Source: Roseihalotalea indica (GTDB taxonomy: Bacteria; Bacteroidota; Bacteroidia; Cytophagales; Cyclobacteriaceae). Taken from it: 64,000 nt of DNA. The notes beneath the pieces were generated by a model. It saw only the letters and a list, made by a program, of their open reading frames with translations, was not told where the DNA came from and made no database searches. A program made the translations under genes and the position numbers. The DNA lies in NCBI RefSeq assembly GCF_022458895.1, contig NZ_JAINFL010000004.1, forward strand, positions 496,001 through 560,000, given 5' to 3'. Shown in pieces: positions 18,201 to 25,331 of the stretch (position 1 is its first letter; every line of letters begins with the position of its first letter).

Positions 18201-18375
18201 GGCTTTCACTACCGGTTTAGCTTTAATCCCCCTGGCACTAAAAGGTGGTGAGCCTGGCAGTGAGATTCAAAGCCCTATGGCTGTAGTAATCCTGGGTGGA
18301 TTGCTTTCTGCTACCATTTTGAATTTGGTGGTGATACCGTGTGTGTATCAGTTGGTGGTCAAAAAGAAGGCATAA
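15292..18375 (+). CDS. czcA: Heavy-metal RND efflux pump (CzcA family)
   Basis: This inner-membrane proton antiporter expels divalent metals across both membranes. Its 1027 residues have the normal size with twelve helices and two large periplasmic loops. The helix IV region reads AIGALVDDAIIDVEN, so the key acidic residues are present, but the pattern differs from the DFG type of CzcA and the AIGAMVDAA type of CusA. The metal specificity is therefore uncertain; it resembles the less-studied HME5 group. Repeated loop motifs (TRRTGRAELDEHA at about 602-614) match heavy-metal RND pumps. It ends the operon and is followed by a strong hairpin. Confidence 0.92.
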   Translation: MLNKILSISLQNRLLVLLGAVVLSVAGLYMARTMNVDVFPDLTAPTVTILTEAHGLESEEVEKLVTYQLETALNGSPNVRRIRSSSAAGISIVWVEFDWGTDIYRARQIVSERIPMVRENLPGGIGAPTMAPISSIMGEIMLLGVTSDSLSAMELRTLSDWTIRPRLKAIGGIANVIVIGGDYKQYQVFAHSGKLKHYNVSLSELVEKVKEANVNAPGGFFNQHGNQYIIKGSGRAYAVEELQEAVVKQVNGQSIKIKDVATVQIGAADKIGDGSLNASPAVILTISKQPDVNTLDLTGRLDEAIAELGQTLPEGVEIKSHIFRQSDFIEASISNLNQTLLEGAVFVVIVLFIFLMNWRTTFISLLAIPISLLVSIIVLKLLGYTINTMSLGGMAIAIGALVDDAIIDVENVYKRLRENVRKPKSERLPVLEVVKDASIEIRSSIIIATLIIIVSFVPLFFLSGMEGRLLQPLGIAFVTSVLTSLVVAVTVTPVLCSYLLKNEKVLSKSAEGTRVERWLQKQYSKVLGGAMKFPKTIIAVTVIAFLLSIALFTQLGRSFLPEFNEGSLVISAVGPPGMSLEESNKVGKLVEQQLLEMPEVDVVTRRTGRAELDEHAQGVNAAEIDVPFTLGDKSKEAFFEEVRKKLSIVPGVNITLGQPIAHRIDHMLSGTRANIAIKIFGPDLQRLYEVGKSIEEGIKPIEGLADVAVAQQIEVPQLRIKPKRQMLSAFGMTVGDLMEQVDIAFAGEEAGEIYEGQKYFDLVVRYQDDFRNKIERIKTALVSLPNGGQTTIDQLATISSVSSPNTISREDVQRKIVVAANVQGRDLRSAVNEIQETVNTNIDMPEGYRVEYGGQFESEAKASQLLLITAVIAILIIFLLLYFEFKNMKLAFVVLINLPLALIGGILIVYFTSGIISIAATIGFISLFGIATRNGILLISRYEDLRREGKKGLSLIKEGALDRLNPILMTAFTTGLALIPLALKGGEPGSEIQSPMAVVILGGLLSATILNLVVIPCVYQLVVKKKA

Positions 18376-18385
18376 TACATTTAAT

Positions 18386-18424
18386 ACCAGTCAAGCTCGA
18401 TATTACATATCAGGCTTGACTGGT
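18386..18424. terminator. Bidirectional hairpin terminator
   Basis: ACCAGTCAAGC and GCTTGACTGGT form a perfect 11-base stem around a 17-base loop, with AT-rich flanks on both sides (TTTAAT before, TCTTTAAA after). It lies between the convergent czcA and the methyltransferase-like gene, so it can terminate both. Confidence 0.8.
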
Positions 18425-18427
18425 TCT

Positions 18428-18988
18428 TTAAACCCACCTTCCCACATTCCTCTCATATGCCAGATAATCTTCTCCAAAAACACTCTCCAGCACCTTTTCT
18501 TCTAGCCCAACTCTCGCAAATACGATAAAGGCTCCAAGTAATAATATAATACCTGAATAGATGCTGGGAATACAGAGAAAAAAGCCTGTCAGCGTGATTA
18601 ACTGCCCCAGATGTAGCGGGTTTCTTGTTTTAGAATAGATGCCTTTTGTAAGCAACAGCCAACCTTTTCGTTCATTTCCTCTGGCCAGTCGTTGTTGGTT
18701 TTTGGCCGAAAATACGATCAGGAAAGCAACGGTCATAATTCCAATAGCTACCCAACTTAGCGTATGGGTTTTTAAGGCTTCAAATGGCACAACATATTGA
18801 TGGTAAATCTCAGGAAACAACGAGAAAACGGTAATAAGAGCAATCACCAAAAGCCATATTAGGTTATTTAATAAAGTAGCTATTTTAAGCTTTGGTGGTT
18901 TATCTTTTCGTTTTGGTGCGTACATTAAGAATGTAAGCAGAAAATAAAGCAGAAAAAATACAGGCAGAAATATTCTTAAATGTATCAT
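18428..18988 (-). CDS. Isoprenylcysteine methyltransferase-like membrane protein
   Basis: The 186-residue protein has four or five helices and the C-terminal ICMT/PEMT signature: GIYSKTRNPLHLGQLI (about residues 125-140) and GLEEKVLESVFGEDYLAYERNV near the end. Enzymes of this fold methylate small lipophilic or thiol substrates with S-adenosylmethionine; bacterial members near metal transport genes are often uncharacterised. I cannot assign the substrate. It is coupled to the upstream NhaA gene, whose stop overlaps its start, and ends against the bidirectional hairpin. Confidence 0.8.
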   Translation of the reverse strand: MIHLRIFLPVFFLLYFLLTFLMYAPKRKDKPPKLKIATLLNNLIWLLVIALITVFSLFPEIYHQYVVPFEALKTHTLSWVAIGIMTVAFLIVFSAKNQQRLARGNERKGWLLLTKGIYSKTRNPLHLGQLITLTGFFLCIPSIYSGIILLLGAFIVFARVGLEEKVLESVFGEDYLAYERNVGRWV

Positions 18989-20328
18989 TAATTTTCAGTT
19001 TTGGGTTTTGTAAATAATAAGGTGGTCACTCCTCCCACAGCTGCAATCAGGGACGCAATTAAAATACTAATCTTGGAGACCTTCACAAGCTCAGGGTCAG
19101 TAAACGCCAAGTTCGTGATAAACAGTGACATGGTAAAACCTATACCAGCTATCATGCCCATGCCGATAATATGCTTCCAGCGCAGAGAGGCATGAAGTTC
19201 TGAGAGGCCAAGTTTTTCACCAATAAAAGCAAAAAGACTGATTCCCATGACCTTTCCTATTGCTAAACCTAAAACAATACCCAAGCCTAAAGAACTGGAA
19301 GCCACTTCTAAAAGCCCAACATCCAACTTCACCCCGGCATTGGCAATGGCAAATACAGGAATGATAAAAAAGGCGTTAAAATTGATCAATGCATTCTCCA
19401 GCTTAAGCAAAGGAGGCCTTGAGTTTTCAGTATCTTTTTTTATGGCCTTCAGTATTTTTCTCTGACGAATATCTTGCATGGGGTCTAGGTTCTCAATGTC
19501 CGTTTCTTCAAGTGCGGCCGCATTCTTAGCAGTACGCTCTTTTAGAATTTTGCTGTCCAGTTTGGGTTTAACAGGAATGGTAATGGCGAAGAGCACTCCT
19601 GCTATTGTAGGATGCACCCCTGAGTTGAGAAAGCAGTACCACAATGCCAAACCTCCCAAAATATACCAAAACAGGCTTTTTACACCAAACCGATTGCAAA
19701 GCATTAATAACACAAATAGACCTGCACCAGCGCCAAGGAATAACCAACTCAGCTCATTGCTGTAAAACAGGGCTATAACCAATATGGCTCCCAGGTCGTC
19801 AGCTATGGCGAGAGCCACCAAGAAGATTTTAAGCTGTGACGGCACTCTTTTGCCCAATAAACCGATGATACCCAAGGAATAGGCAATATCGGTAGCCATA
19901 GGTATTCCCCAACCGCTAATATTCTCTGTTCCAGTATTGAGACTGACAAAAATCAAAGCTGGTATGATCATACCACCTAAGGCAGCCAAAAGTGGCATTG
20001 AAGCTTTTTTGAAGGAAGACAATTCACCCACTATAATTTCCCGCTTCAGCTCCATGCCGGCTACTAAAAAAAATATGGCCATCAGCCCGTCATTGATCCA
20101 TTCTTCTATAGTCAGTCCGAAACTGAAATGCTCTGAAAACTCAAAAATAAATTCGTCAGTGAGGTAGTGGTGATATACATCGGCCCATTGGGTATTGCCC
20201 AAAACCAAAGCGAAAATAGTAGCTGCAATTAAAAGCAAACCACCTGAGGTTTCCCTATCCAGAAACTTGCGGGCAGTCTCTCTGATGTACGCTAACCCGG
20301 TATTATTCTTATTTACTGATTGATCCAT
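18988..20328 (-). CDS. nhaA: Na+/H+ antiporter NhaA
   Basis: This inner-membrane antiporter exports Na+ in exchange for protons. The 446-residue protein has about twelve helices and the NhaA core motif LAIADDLGAILVIALF (about residues 173-188), whose double aspartate binds the cation. A central insert of about 45 residues (about 255-305) is polar and charged, which lengthens the protein over the E. coli enzyme (388). A second NhaA gene is present at 60235-61563, and the two differ in this insert. It overlaps the SpoIIAA-like gene upstream by 16 bases and is coupled to the methyltransferase-like gene. Confidence 0.95.
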   Translation of the reverse strand: MDQSVNKNNTGLAYIRETARKFLDRETSGGLLLIAATIFALVLGNTQWADVYHHYLTDEFIFEFSEHFSFGLTIEEWINDGLMAIFFLVAGMELKREIIVGELSSFKKASMPLLAALGGMIIPALIFVSLNTGTENISGWGIPMATDIAYSLGIIGLLGKRVPSQLKIFLVALAIADDLGAILVIALFYSNELSWLFLGAGAGLFVLLMLCNRFGVKSLFWYILGGLALWYCFLNSGVHPTIAGVLFAITIPVKPKLDSKILKERTAKNAAALEETDIENLDPMQDIRQRKILKAIKKDTENSRPPLLKLENALINFNAFFIIPVFAIANAGVKLDVGLLEVASSSLGLGIVLGLAIGKVMGISLFAFIGEKLGLSELHASLRWKHIIGMGMIAGIGFTMSLFITNLAFTDPELVKVSKISILIASLIAAVGGVTTLLFTKPKTEN

Positions 20329-20669
20329 TCCTTTGCTTCTTCTTTTTGTTCACTATCAAAGTACCGGACATCAGCATTGGTGAACGGTTTCATAAATTGG
20401 GTGATCCATTCCTGCCATTTTTTGTCGCCCACCATGGCAATCTTTTCATAATCGTCAGCGTGAGACATATCCATTTTTAAATCTTTCCAGAAGGCATTAA
20501 ATTTCCATCCGGAAAAATTTTCCATCTCAAAGTACCACCGTACTTTCTGCCCACGGTTCACGATGTTATGAATCAGCGGGTGAATTTTTTGAATGTCAGC
20601 TTCAGTCAGGTTTTTCTGAGCTTTAGTAGCTATTACATTGTTTTTGGTAAATTCTAATATTGTTAGCAT
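20313..20669 (-). CDS. SpoIIAA-like (STAS-related) protein
   Basis: The 118-residue protein matches the SpoIIAA-like family (DUF3478): VIATKAQKNLTEADIQKIHPLI at the start, VRWYFEMENFSGW in the middle, and KWIEWI-like KWQEWI followed by VRYFD near the end. These small cytoplasmic proteins have a lipid- or anion-binding STAS-like fold and often sit beside ion antiporters. Here it lies directly upstream of nhaA with a 16-base overlap, so a regulatory role for the antiporter is plausible but unproven. The start at 20669 follows an AT-rich gap. Confidence 0.8.
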   Translation of the reverse strand: MLTILEFTKNNVIATKAQKNLTEADIQKIHPLIHNIVNRGQKVRWYFEMENFSGWKFNAFWKDLKMDMSHADDYEKIAMVGDKKWQEWITQFMKPFTNADVRYFDSEQKEEAKEWINQ

Positions 20670-20687
20670 GTTGGTTTATATTATTAG

Positions 20688-20861
20688 TTACAATTTTCTT
20701 CTTTCCATTTCAACCTTAGCAATGGCCCGATCAATGGCTTCATCTTTAGAGCATTTTTGATTCAGGTAGAGCTCTTCGGCATACTTCAGGACTGCATCCC
20801 TGATGCCTTCTTCCAGGGCATTGAGACGTTTTTGGTAGTCTTTGAATACTTCTTCCTTCAT
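20688..20861 (-). CDS. Short helical protein (57 residues)
   Basis: An ATG at 20861 opens 57 codons to a TAA at 20688. The product starts MKEEVFKDYQKR and ends MERRKL; it is highly charged and amphipathic helical, with one cysteine. The frame starts four bases after the stop of the CaCA gene and ends 18 bases before the next gene, which fills the gap exactly as a real operon gene would. I recognise no family. Confidence 0.55.
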   Translation of the reverse strand: MKEEVFKDYQKRLNALEEGIRDAVLKYAEELYLNQKCSKDEAIDRAIAKVEMERRKL

Positions 20862-20864
20862 CGG

Positions 20865-21863
20865 CTAAAAAAGTTTTAAAACAAAAAATGCCATAACAAA
20901 CAAATAGGCCACATAAGCAGCATCAAAAACGAATACCTGCCATCTGCTGAAACCATGCAGGTCTTTGCTTTGATGAACAAAGAGGCTGTAAAGCAGGGGC
21001 ATCAAGCCAACAAAGGCCAGGTTAACCCAATACAATTGAAAATCCTGTACCGGGGTGCTTACCAGTGCCAGGGGGAAGAATGCAACCGTCATGGTGATGG
21101 CATTGTCGGCTATAACACTTGTGGTACCAGCGGTCACCTCTCCACCTTTGACCACACTCCAGGTCTTAAACACTTCCGGTGCGGTGGTCATTATACCTGT
21201 AATGAACAGCCCTCCAACAATCTGGGAAATGCCCAAAGCCGAAACGATGTTTTCTGTCGCTTTTACAATGAAAAAAGCCCCGGCTGCTATGGCAATTGCA
21301 CCTGCTATGGAAAGCCATATTTTCTTTTGTGTCCACTTTACTTTTTCTCCTTCTTTTCTTCCCCTGATAATGGCATGCGCCAAAAAAGCGGCATAAGCCC
21401 CCAGCATAATCCAACCATCCACCGGTTGTAACCCGCGCCACGCTTTGGGTACAGTCAAAATGGCTACTAAAGCGATTATCCCTAAATAGGGCAATGAAAG
21501 AACGGGTACAGAGCGCTTATTGAGTGCCAGCATGTTGGCCTCCAAATGTTCCTGATGCTTGGGATTGTTTTTGAATTGCTTACGTGAGGCGAAATAGGCT
21601 ATGGTAATCATCAATGGAATAGAAATAATATTAGACCCCAGCAGGTTACCCAAACCAATATCGGATACTCCCCTTGCCGCACTGGTAATATTGATGGCCA
21701 CCTCCGGACTGGCCGTGACAATGGCCAGAAATGCCGCTCCTGCCGAGGCGGTAAGCCCCCATTGTTTACGTAGCAATTTTAAAGGGGTCAGCAGTTGATC
21801 TGCCCCCCAATGAGCCGCCCATGCGGCCAGTACTAACACGCCTGCCCATAACCATGCATTCAT
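20865..21863 (-). CDS. CaCA-superfamily cation exchanger
   Basis: The 332-residue membrane protein has about ten helices arranged as two inverted halves. The alpha-1 repeat is well kept: ITASPEVAINITSA (about 48-60) then GNLLGSNIISIPL (about 72-84). In the alpha-2 repeat, TTAPEVFKTW is kept, but the second part reads AGTTSVIADNAITM in place of GN.xGSN. CaCA proteins exchange Na+ or H+ for Ca2+ or other cations; the altered second repeat suggests a different cation or mechanism. It lies in an operon between the CDF transporter and NhaA. Confidence 0.85.
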   Translation of the reverse strand: MNAWLWAGVLVLAAWAAHWGADQLLTPLKLLRKQWGLTASAGAAFLAIVTASPEVAINITSAARGVSDIGLGNLLGSNIISIPLMITIAYFASRKQFKNNPKHQEHLEANMLALNKRSVPVLSLPYLGIIALVAILTVPKAWRGLQPVDGWIMLGAYAAFLAHAIIRGRKEGEKVKWTQKKIWLSIAGAIAIAAGAFFIVKATENIVSALGISQIVGGLFITGIMTTAPEVFKTWSVVKGGEVTAGTTSVIADNAITMTVAFFPLALVSTPVQDFQLYWVNLAFVGLMPLLYSLFVHQSKDLHGFSRWQVFVFDAAYVAYLFVMAFFVLKLF

Positions 21864-21882
21864 ATATTCAGTTGTTTAGGTA

Positions 21883-22674
21883 TCATTTTGCCAACTTTAA
21901 AATCCTCACTGCTCCTCGCATTACAAAGGCGAAAACAATGCCTCCAATCGCCAGGTCTGGCCACTTACTTTCCAGAAAATAAACAAGTACACCAGCCAGT
22001 ATTACCCCTCCGTTGACGATGATGTCATTGGAAGTGAAAATTGCACTGGCCTGCATATGGGCCTCTTTACTTTTTGCCTTGTTGATCAGCCATAGCGAGA
22101 CCAAGTTACCCGATAAAGCCAGCAGGGAAACGATAATCATCCACTGGAAAAGGGGCGTTTCGCTTTGGGTGAAAAATCTGCGTAGTACTTCTAAAAAGCC
22201 AAGCAGAGCCAGGCCCATCTGAAAATAACCACTGAGCTTAGCTACCTTTTTCTTGCGGGAAATAGCTGCTCCCACAGCAAAAAGGCTCAGGGCATAAACA
22301 ATAGAATCGGCCAGCATATCCAACGAGTCGGCTATCAGGCCCATGGAGCTGGATATCCATCCGGTGGTCATTTCGGCTACAAAGAATCCAAAATTGATGC
22401 CCAGCACCCACCAGAGTATTTTCCTGTGTTTGGTCTCGTCTTCGGCAATGGGCATTTCTGCCTCAGAGGTACCTTGTAGTTGATCGTTGAGGTTTAGTTC
22501 ACTGATAGCATTTTGTATAGGCAGTACTTCACCCTGATGGAAGACTTCCAGCTTACGTGCCGGAATGTCAAACTCCAGGTGCGTTACCTGGCTGAGAGGT
22601 TCCAGCTTCATGCGGATCATTTGCTCCTCCGAGGGGCAGTCCATCTTGATTATTTTGAATGTGCTTTTATTCAA
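21883..22674 (-). CDS. CDF-family cation transporter with N-terminal HMA-like domain
   Basis: Residues 1-70 resemble a heavy-metal-associated domain (KMDCPSEEQ, an aspartate-cysteine-proline variant with one cysteine), and residues about 85-263 are the six-helix cation diffusion facilitator core. The first metal site is visible in IADSLDMLADS (about 115-125). In the second helix-V motif the usual His/Asp reads TSNDIIVN, a change from the classic HxxxD of zinc transporters. It probably exports a divalent ion in exchange for protons. The gene sits 5 bases after the P1B-4 ATPase in the same operon. Confidence 0.85.
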   Translation of the reverse strand: MNKSTFKIIKMDCPSEEQMIRMKLEPLSQVTHLEFDIPARKLEVFHQGEVLPIQNAISELNLNDQLQGTSEAEMPIAEDETKHRKILWWVLGINFGFFVAEMTTGWISSSMGLIADSLDMLADSIVYALSLFAVGAAISRKKKVAKLSGYFQMGLALLGFLEVLRRFFTQSETPLFQWMIIVSLLALSGNLVSLWLINKAKSKEAHMQASAIFTSNDIIVNGGVILAGVLVYFLESKWPDLAIGGIVFAFVMRGAVRILKLAK

Positions 22675-22679
22675 ATTTC

Positions 22680-25202
22680 TTATTTTTTATAAGCCAACAA
22701 CCTCAACGCATTAAAAACTACCACAAGCGTAGAACCTTCATGAATAAGCACTGCAATACCGATATTGGCCAGACCAAAAATGGTTGAAGGAATGAGCAAA
22801 GCCACTATTCCCAGACTAACCCAGAGATTTTGCTTGATAATGCCTTTGGCCTTTCTACTTAAACCGATTGCAAAAGGTAAGGTTTCCAGCTTATCGGCCA
22901 TCAGAGCAATGTCAGCAGTTTCCAGGGCAACATCACTTCCTGCCGCTCCCATGGCTATGCCCACCGTACTATTTGCCATTGCCGGAGCATCATTGACGCC
23001 ATCGCCTACCATGGCTACTTTGTCTTCTTTTTGTCTAAGCTCTTTAATGGCTTCTACTTTTTCTTCGGGCAGCAAACTGCCCCAGGCATCTGTAAGCCCA
23101 ATTTCTTTGGCTACCGCATCGGCTACTTTCTGGTTGTCACCAGTAAGCATGATCATGCGTTTGATGCCAATCTTTTTCAGTTGCGCTAAGGTATTTTTCG
23201 CTTCTTCCCTTGGCGTATCCATCAAGGCGATGATGCCTATGTAATCGTCATTCTGCCGGATGAGCATAGTAGTATTGCCATTAGACTCTAAGGACTTTAC
23301 TTTTTCTTCAGTTTCCTTTGATGGTTTCTTGTCATCCAGTGACTCAAACAGGTCCAGGTTGCCAATGTAGACTTTGTCACCTCCCAATGTGGCTTTGATC
23401 CCTTTCCCAAGCACGGCCTCCAGGTCTTTCGCCTCTGGTATGTCAGCACCCTTCAGTCGCTCTTTTCCGTCACGCACTACGGCCTTTGCCAGTGGGTGAT
23501 CACTAAGACCCTCTACTGCAATTGCTATTTTCAGTAGTTCCTCTTCTTTCACATCACCCAGAGCTACCACTTCCGTTAACTTAGGCTTGCCTTCTGTTAG
23601 TGTGCCGGTCTTATCAAAAGCCAGAGCAGTAAGTACGCCTAAATCTTCCAATGGACGGCCACCTTTGATCAGCACCCCGCTTTTGGCTGCCCGAGCTACT
23701 CCACTGAGCACCGCACTGGGGGTGGCGATGGCCAAAGCGCAAGGACTGGCAGCTACCAGCACGGCCATGGCGCGGTAGAAGCTTTCGCTAAAAGTTTCGT
23801 CAACGATCAAAAAGGCAAAATTGAGCAAAACCACCAGTACCAATACAGCAGGCACAAAATATTTCTCAAATTTGTCGGTGAGCCTCTGGGTAGGCGATTT
23901 CTGGGTCTGGGCTTCATTTACCAGTTTCACAAGGCGAGAGAGTGTAGAGTCCTTCGCTACTTTAATCACTTTGATTTCCAGTGTATTGTTACCATTGATT
24001 GTACCGGAAAAAGCACGGTTCTCGTCCTTGATGTCTTTTTCCTGTGACCAGTCTTTATCGGGATCATCCACAGGTTCTTTATCCACGGGTACACTTTCCC
24101 CAGTAATAGGTGCTTGATTTACGCTACTCCGACCATCTACTACCACACCATCAGCAGAAATTTTACTGTTGGGTTTCACTACGATGATGTCTCCAATGCT
24201 CAGTTCTTCTATACCTACTTCTTCTGTTTTTCCATTTCTCTTGAGCAAGGCCGTTTTGGGGGCCAGTTCTGCCAAAGCAGCAATAGATTTACGGGCCTTG
24301 TTCATGGCATAATGCTCCAGGGCATGGCCCATACTGAACAGGAACAGTAACAGGGCACCTTCTGCCCATTCGCCCAAAATAGCTGCGCCAATAGCTGCTA
24401 CTAGCATAAGGAAGTCAATCTCAAAACCTCCTTTAGAAACCGTTTCTATAGCTTCTTTCGCGGTATAAAAACCACCAAAGAAGTACGCCCCGATGTAGAG
24501 TGCCAAGCTTACCCATGAAGGGACTGTTTCTATAAATGAAAGTCCAAAACCTATTCCCAACAACACTCCGCAGATGATGGAAAAGATCATCTCTGTATTT
24601 TTGCCAAAAATACCACCGTGTGAGTGGTCGTGATCTTCACTTTCCTTATGGTCATGGTCGTGTTGATTGACATCAGTAGGAGACGTGCTATCTTCAGAGG
24701 TCGCTCTAATATAGCGTTCCACATTAACTTCCGTATTGAGAATATCAAGTCCTTCTTTACGAAGAAATGTCAGAATCTCTGCCTCATCAATTTTTGCTGT
24801 TTCATACTCCAGACCGATCATACCTGAGGCTGAAACGGCTCCTTGTAAAACTCCTTTAAGTCTGATAAGTGAATTTTCCACTTTACGTGCATGCCTGGTA
24901 TGGCGAAGTCCTTCCACTTCTATTAGCTTGTGCCCATATTTATCAAGAATAGAGGCACCTGCACGCTTTGCAAGTGTTTGAATACGATCAAGAGAAATCT
25001 TCTCAGGGTTGTAATGGAAGCAGAGCTGTGGTACACCATTGTCTTTTTCATCAGCCACATGCACTTTTTCCAAACCTTCAGTATCTTGAAGACGACTGAT
25101 CAGTTTATGTACACACTGATCTTTTTCGTCCGATACTTCAGGCAGAATAATGGGTATTTTTATTTGTAGTTTTTTCATTTTTTTTATTTGTAGTTTTTTC
25201 AT
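22680..25202 (-). CDS. P1B-4-type metal ATPase with His-rich linker
   Basis: This pump exports divalent metals such as Co, Zn or Fe using ATP. The helix-6 motif is SPC (23739-23747), not CPC, and the last helices carry HEGST (near residue 820 of the product), the pair of features known for P1B-4 ATPases. DKTGTLTEG (phosphorylation), SDHPLA (nucleotide site) and GDGVNDAP (hinge) are intact. Two degenerate HMA-like domains occupy about 1-165, followed by a His/Asp-rich linker. I chose the ATG at 25202; a duplicated copy 24 bases on gives a second ATG at 25178, and an upstream open frame to 25295 looks non-coding. A CDF gene follows. Confidence 0.92.
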   Translation of the reverse strand: MKKLQIKKMKKLQIKIPIILPEVSDEKDQCVHKLISRLQDTEGLEKVHVADEKDNGVPQLCFHYNPEKISLDRIQTLAKRAGASILDKYGHKLIEVEGLRHTRHARKVENSLIRLKGVLQGAVSASGMIGLEYETAKIDEAEILTFLRKEGLDILNTEVNVERYIRATSEDSTSPTDVNQHDHDHKESEDHDHSHGGIFGKNTEMIFSIICGVLLGIGFGLSFIETVPSWVSLALYIGAYFFGGFYTAKEAIETVSKGGFEIDFLMLVAAIGAAILGEWAEGALLLFLFSMGHALEHYAMNKARKSIAALAELAPKTALLKRNGKTEEVGIEELSIGDIIVVKPNSKISADGVVVDGRSSVNQAPITGESVPVDKEPVDDPDKDWSQEKDIKDENRAFSGTINGNNTLEIKVIKVAKDSTLSRLVKLVNEAQTQKSPTQRLTDKFEKYFVPAVLVLVVLLNFAFLIVDETFSESFYRAMAVLVAASPCALAIATPSAVLSGVARAAKSGVLIKGGRPLEDLGVLTALAFDKTGTLTEGKPKLTEVVALGDVKEEELLKIAIAVEGLSDHPLAKAVVRDGKERLKGADIPEAKDLEAVLGKGIKATLGGDKVYIGNLDLFESLDDKKPSKETEEKVKSLESNGNTTMLIRQNDDYIGIIALMDTPREEAKNTLAQLKKIGIKRMIMLTGDNQKVADAVAKEIGLTDAWGSLLPEEKVEAIKELRQKEDKVAMVGDGVNDAPAMANSTVGIAMGAAGSDVALETADIALMADKLETLPFAIGLSRKAKGIIKQNLWVSLGIVALLIPSTIFGLANIGIAVLIHEGSTLVVVFNALRLLAYKK

Positions 25203-25212
25203 TTTTTTTATT
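25161..25212. repeat. 24-base tandem duplication at the P1B-4 ATPase start
   Basis: Bases 25161-25184 and 25185-25208 are identical, with four further bases (TATT) of a third copy. On the coding strand each copy carries the start ATG and the codons KKLQIKK, so the duplication is in frame and makes two start codons 24 bases apart. It lies in runs of T that favour slippage. Confidence 0.9.
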
Positions 25213-25331
25213 ATCAGTTTAGCAACAATTATTCTTACATGATAGGCGCTTAGTTTTAGCCTTATCAAAGGCTTCTTTCCCTTCCTTCCATGCATTCTAT
25301 AGGCCAGATAAGAGTCATAATTTCTTTTATA

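Noticed and set aside
23700..24000. CRISPR or repeat arrays
   Set aside because: No regularly spaced repeats were seen anywhere in the window.
25203..25295. Upstream extension of the P1B-4 ATPase reading frame (MHGRKGKKPLIRL)
   Set aside because: The added residues are basic and unlike any pump N-terminus, and the frame crosses AT-rich promoter-like DNA. The ATG in the duplication is more likely.
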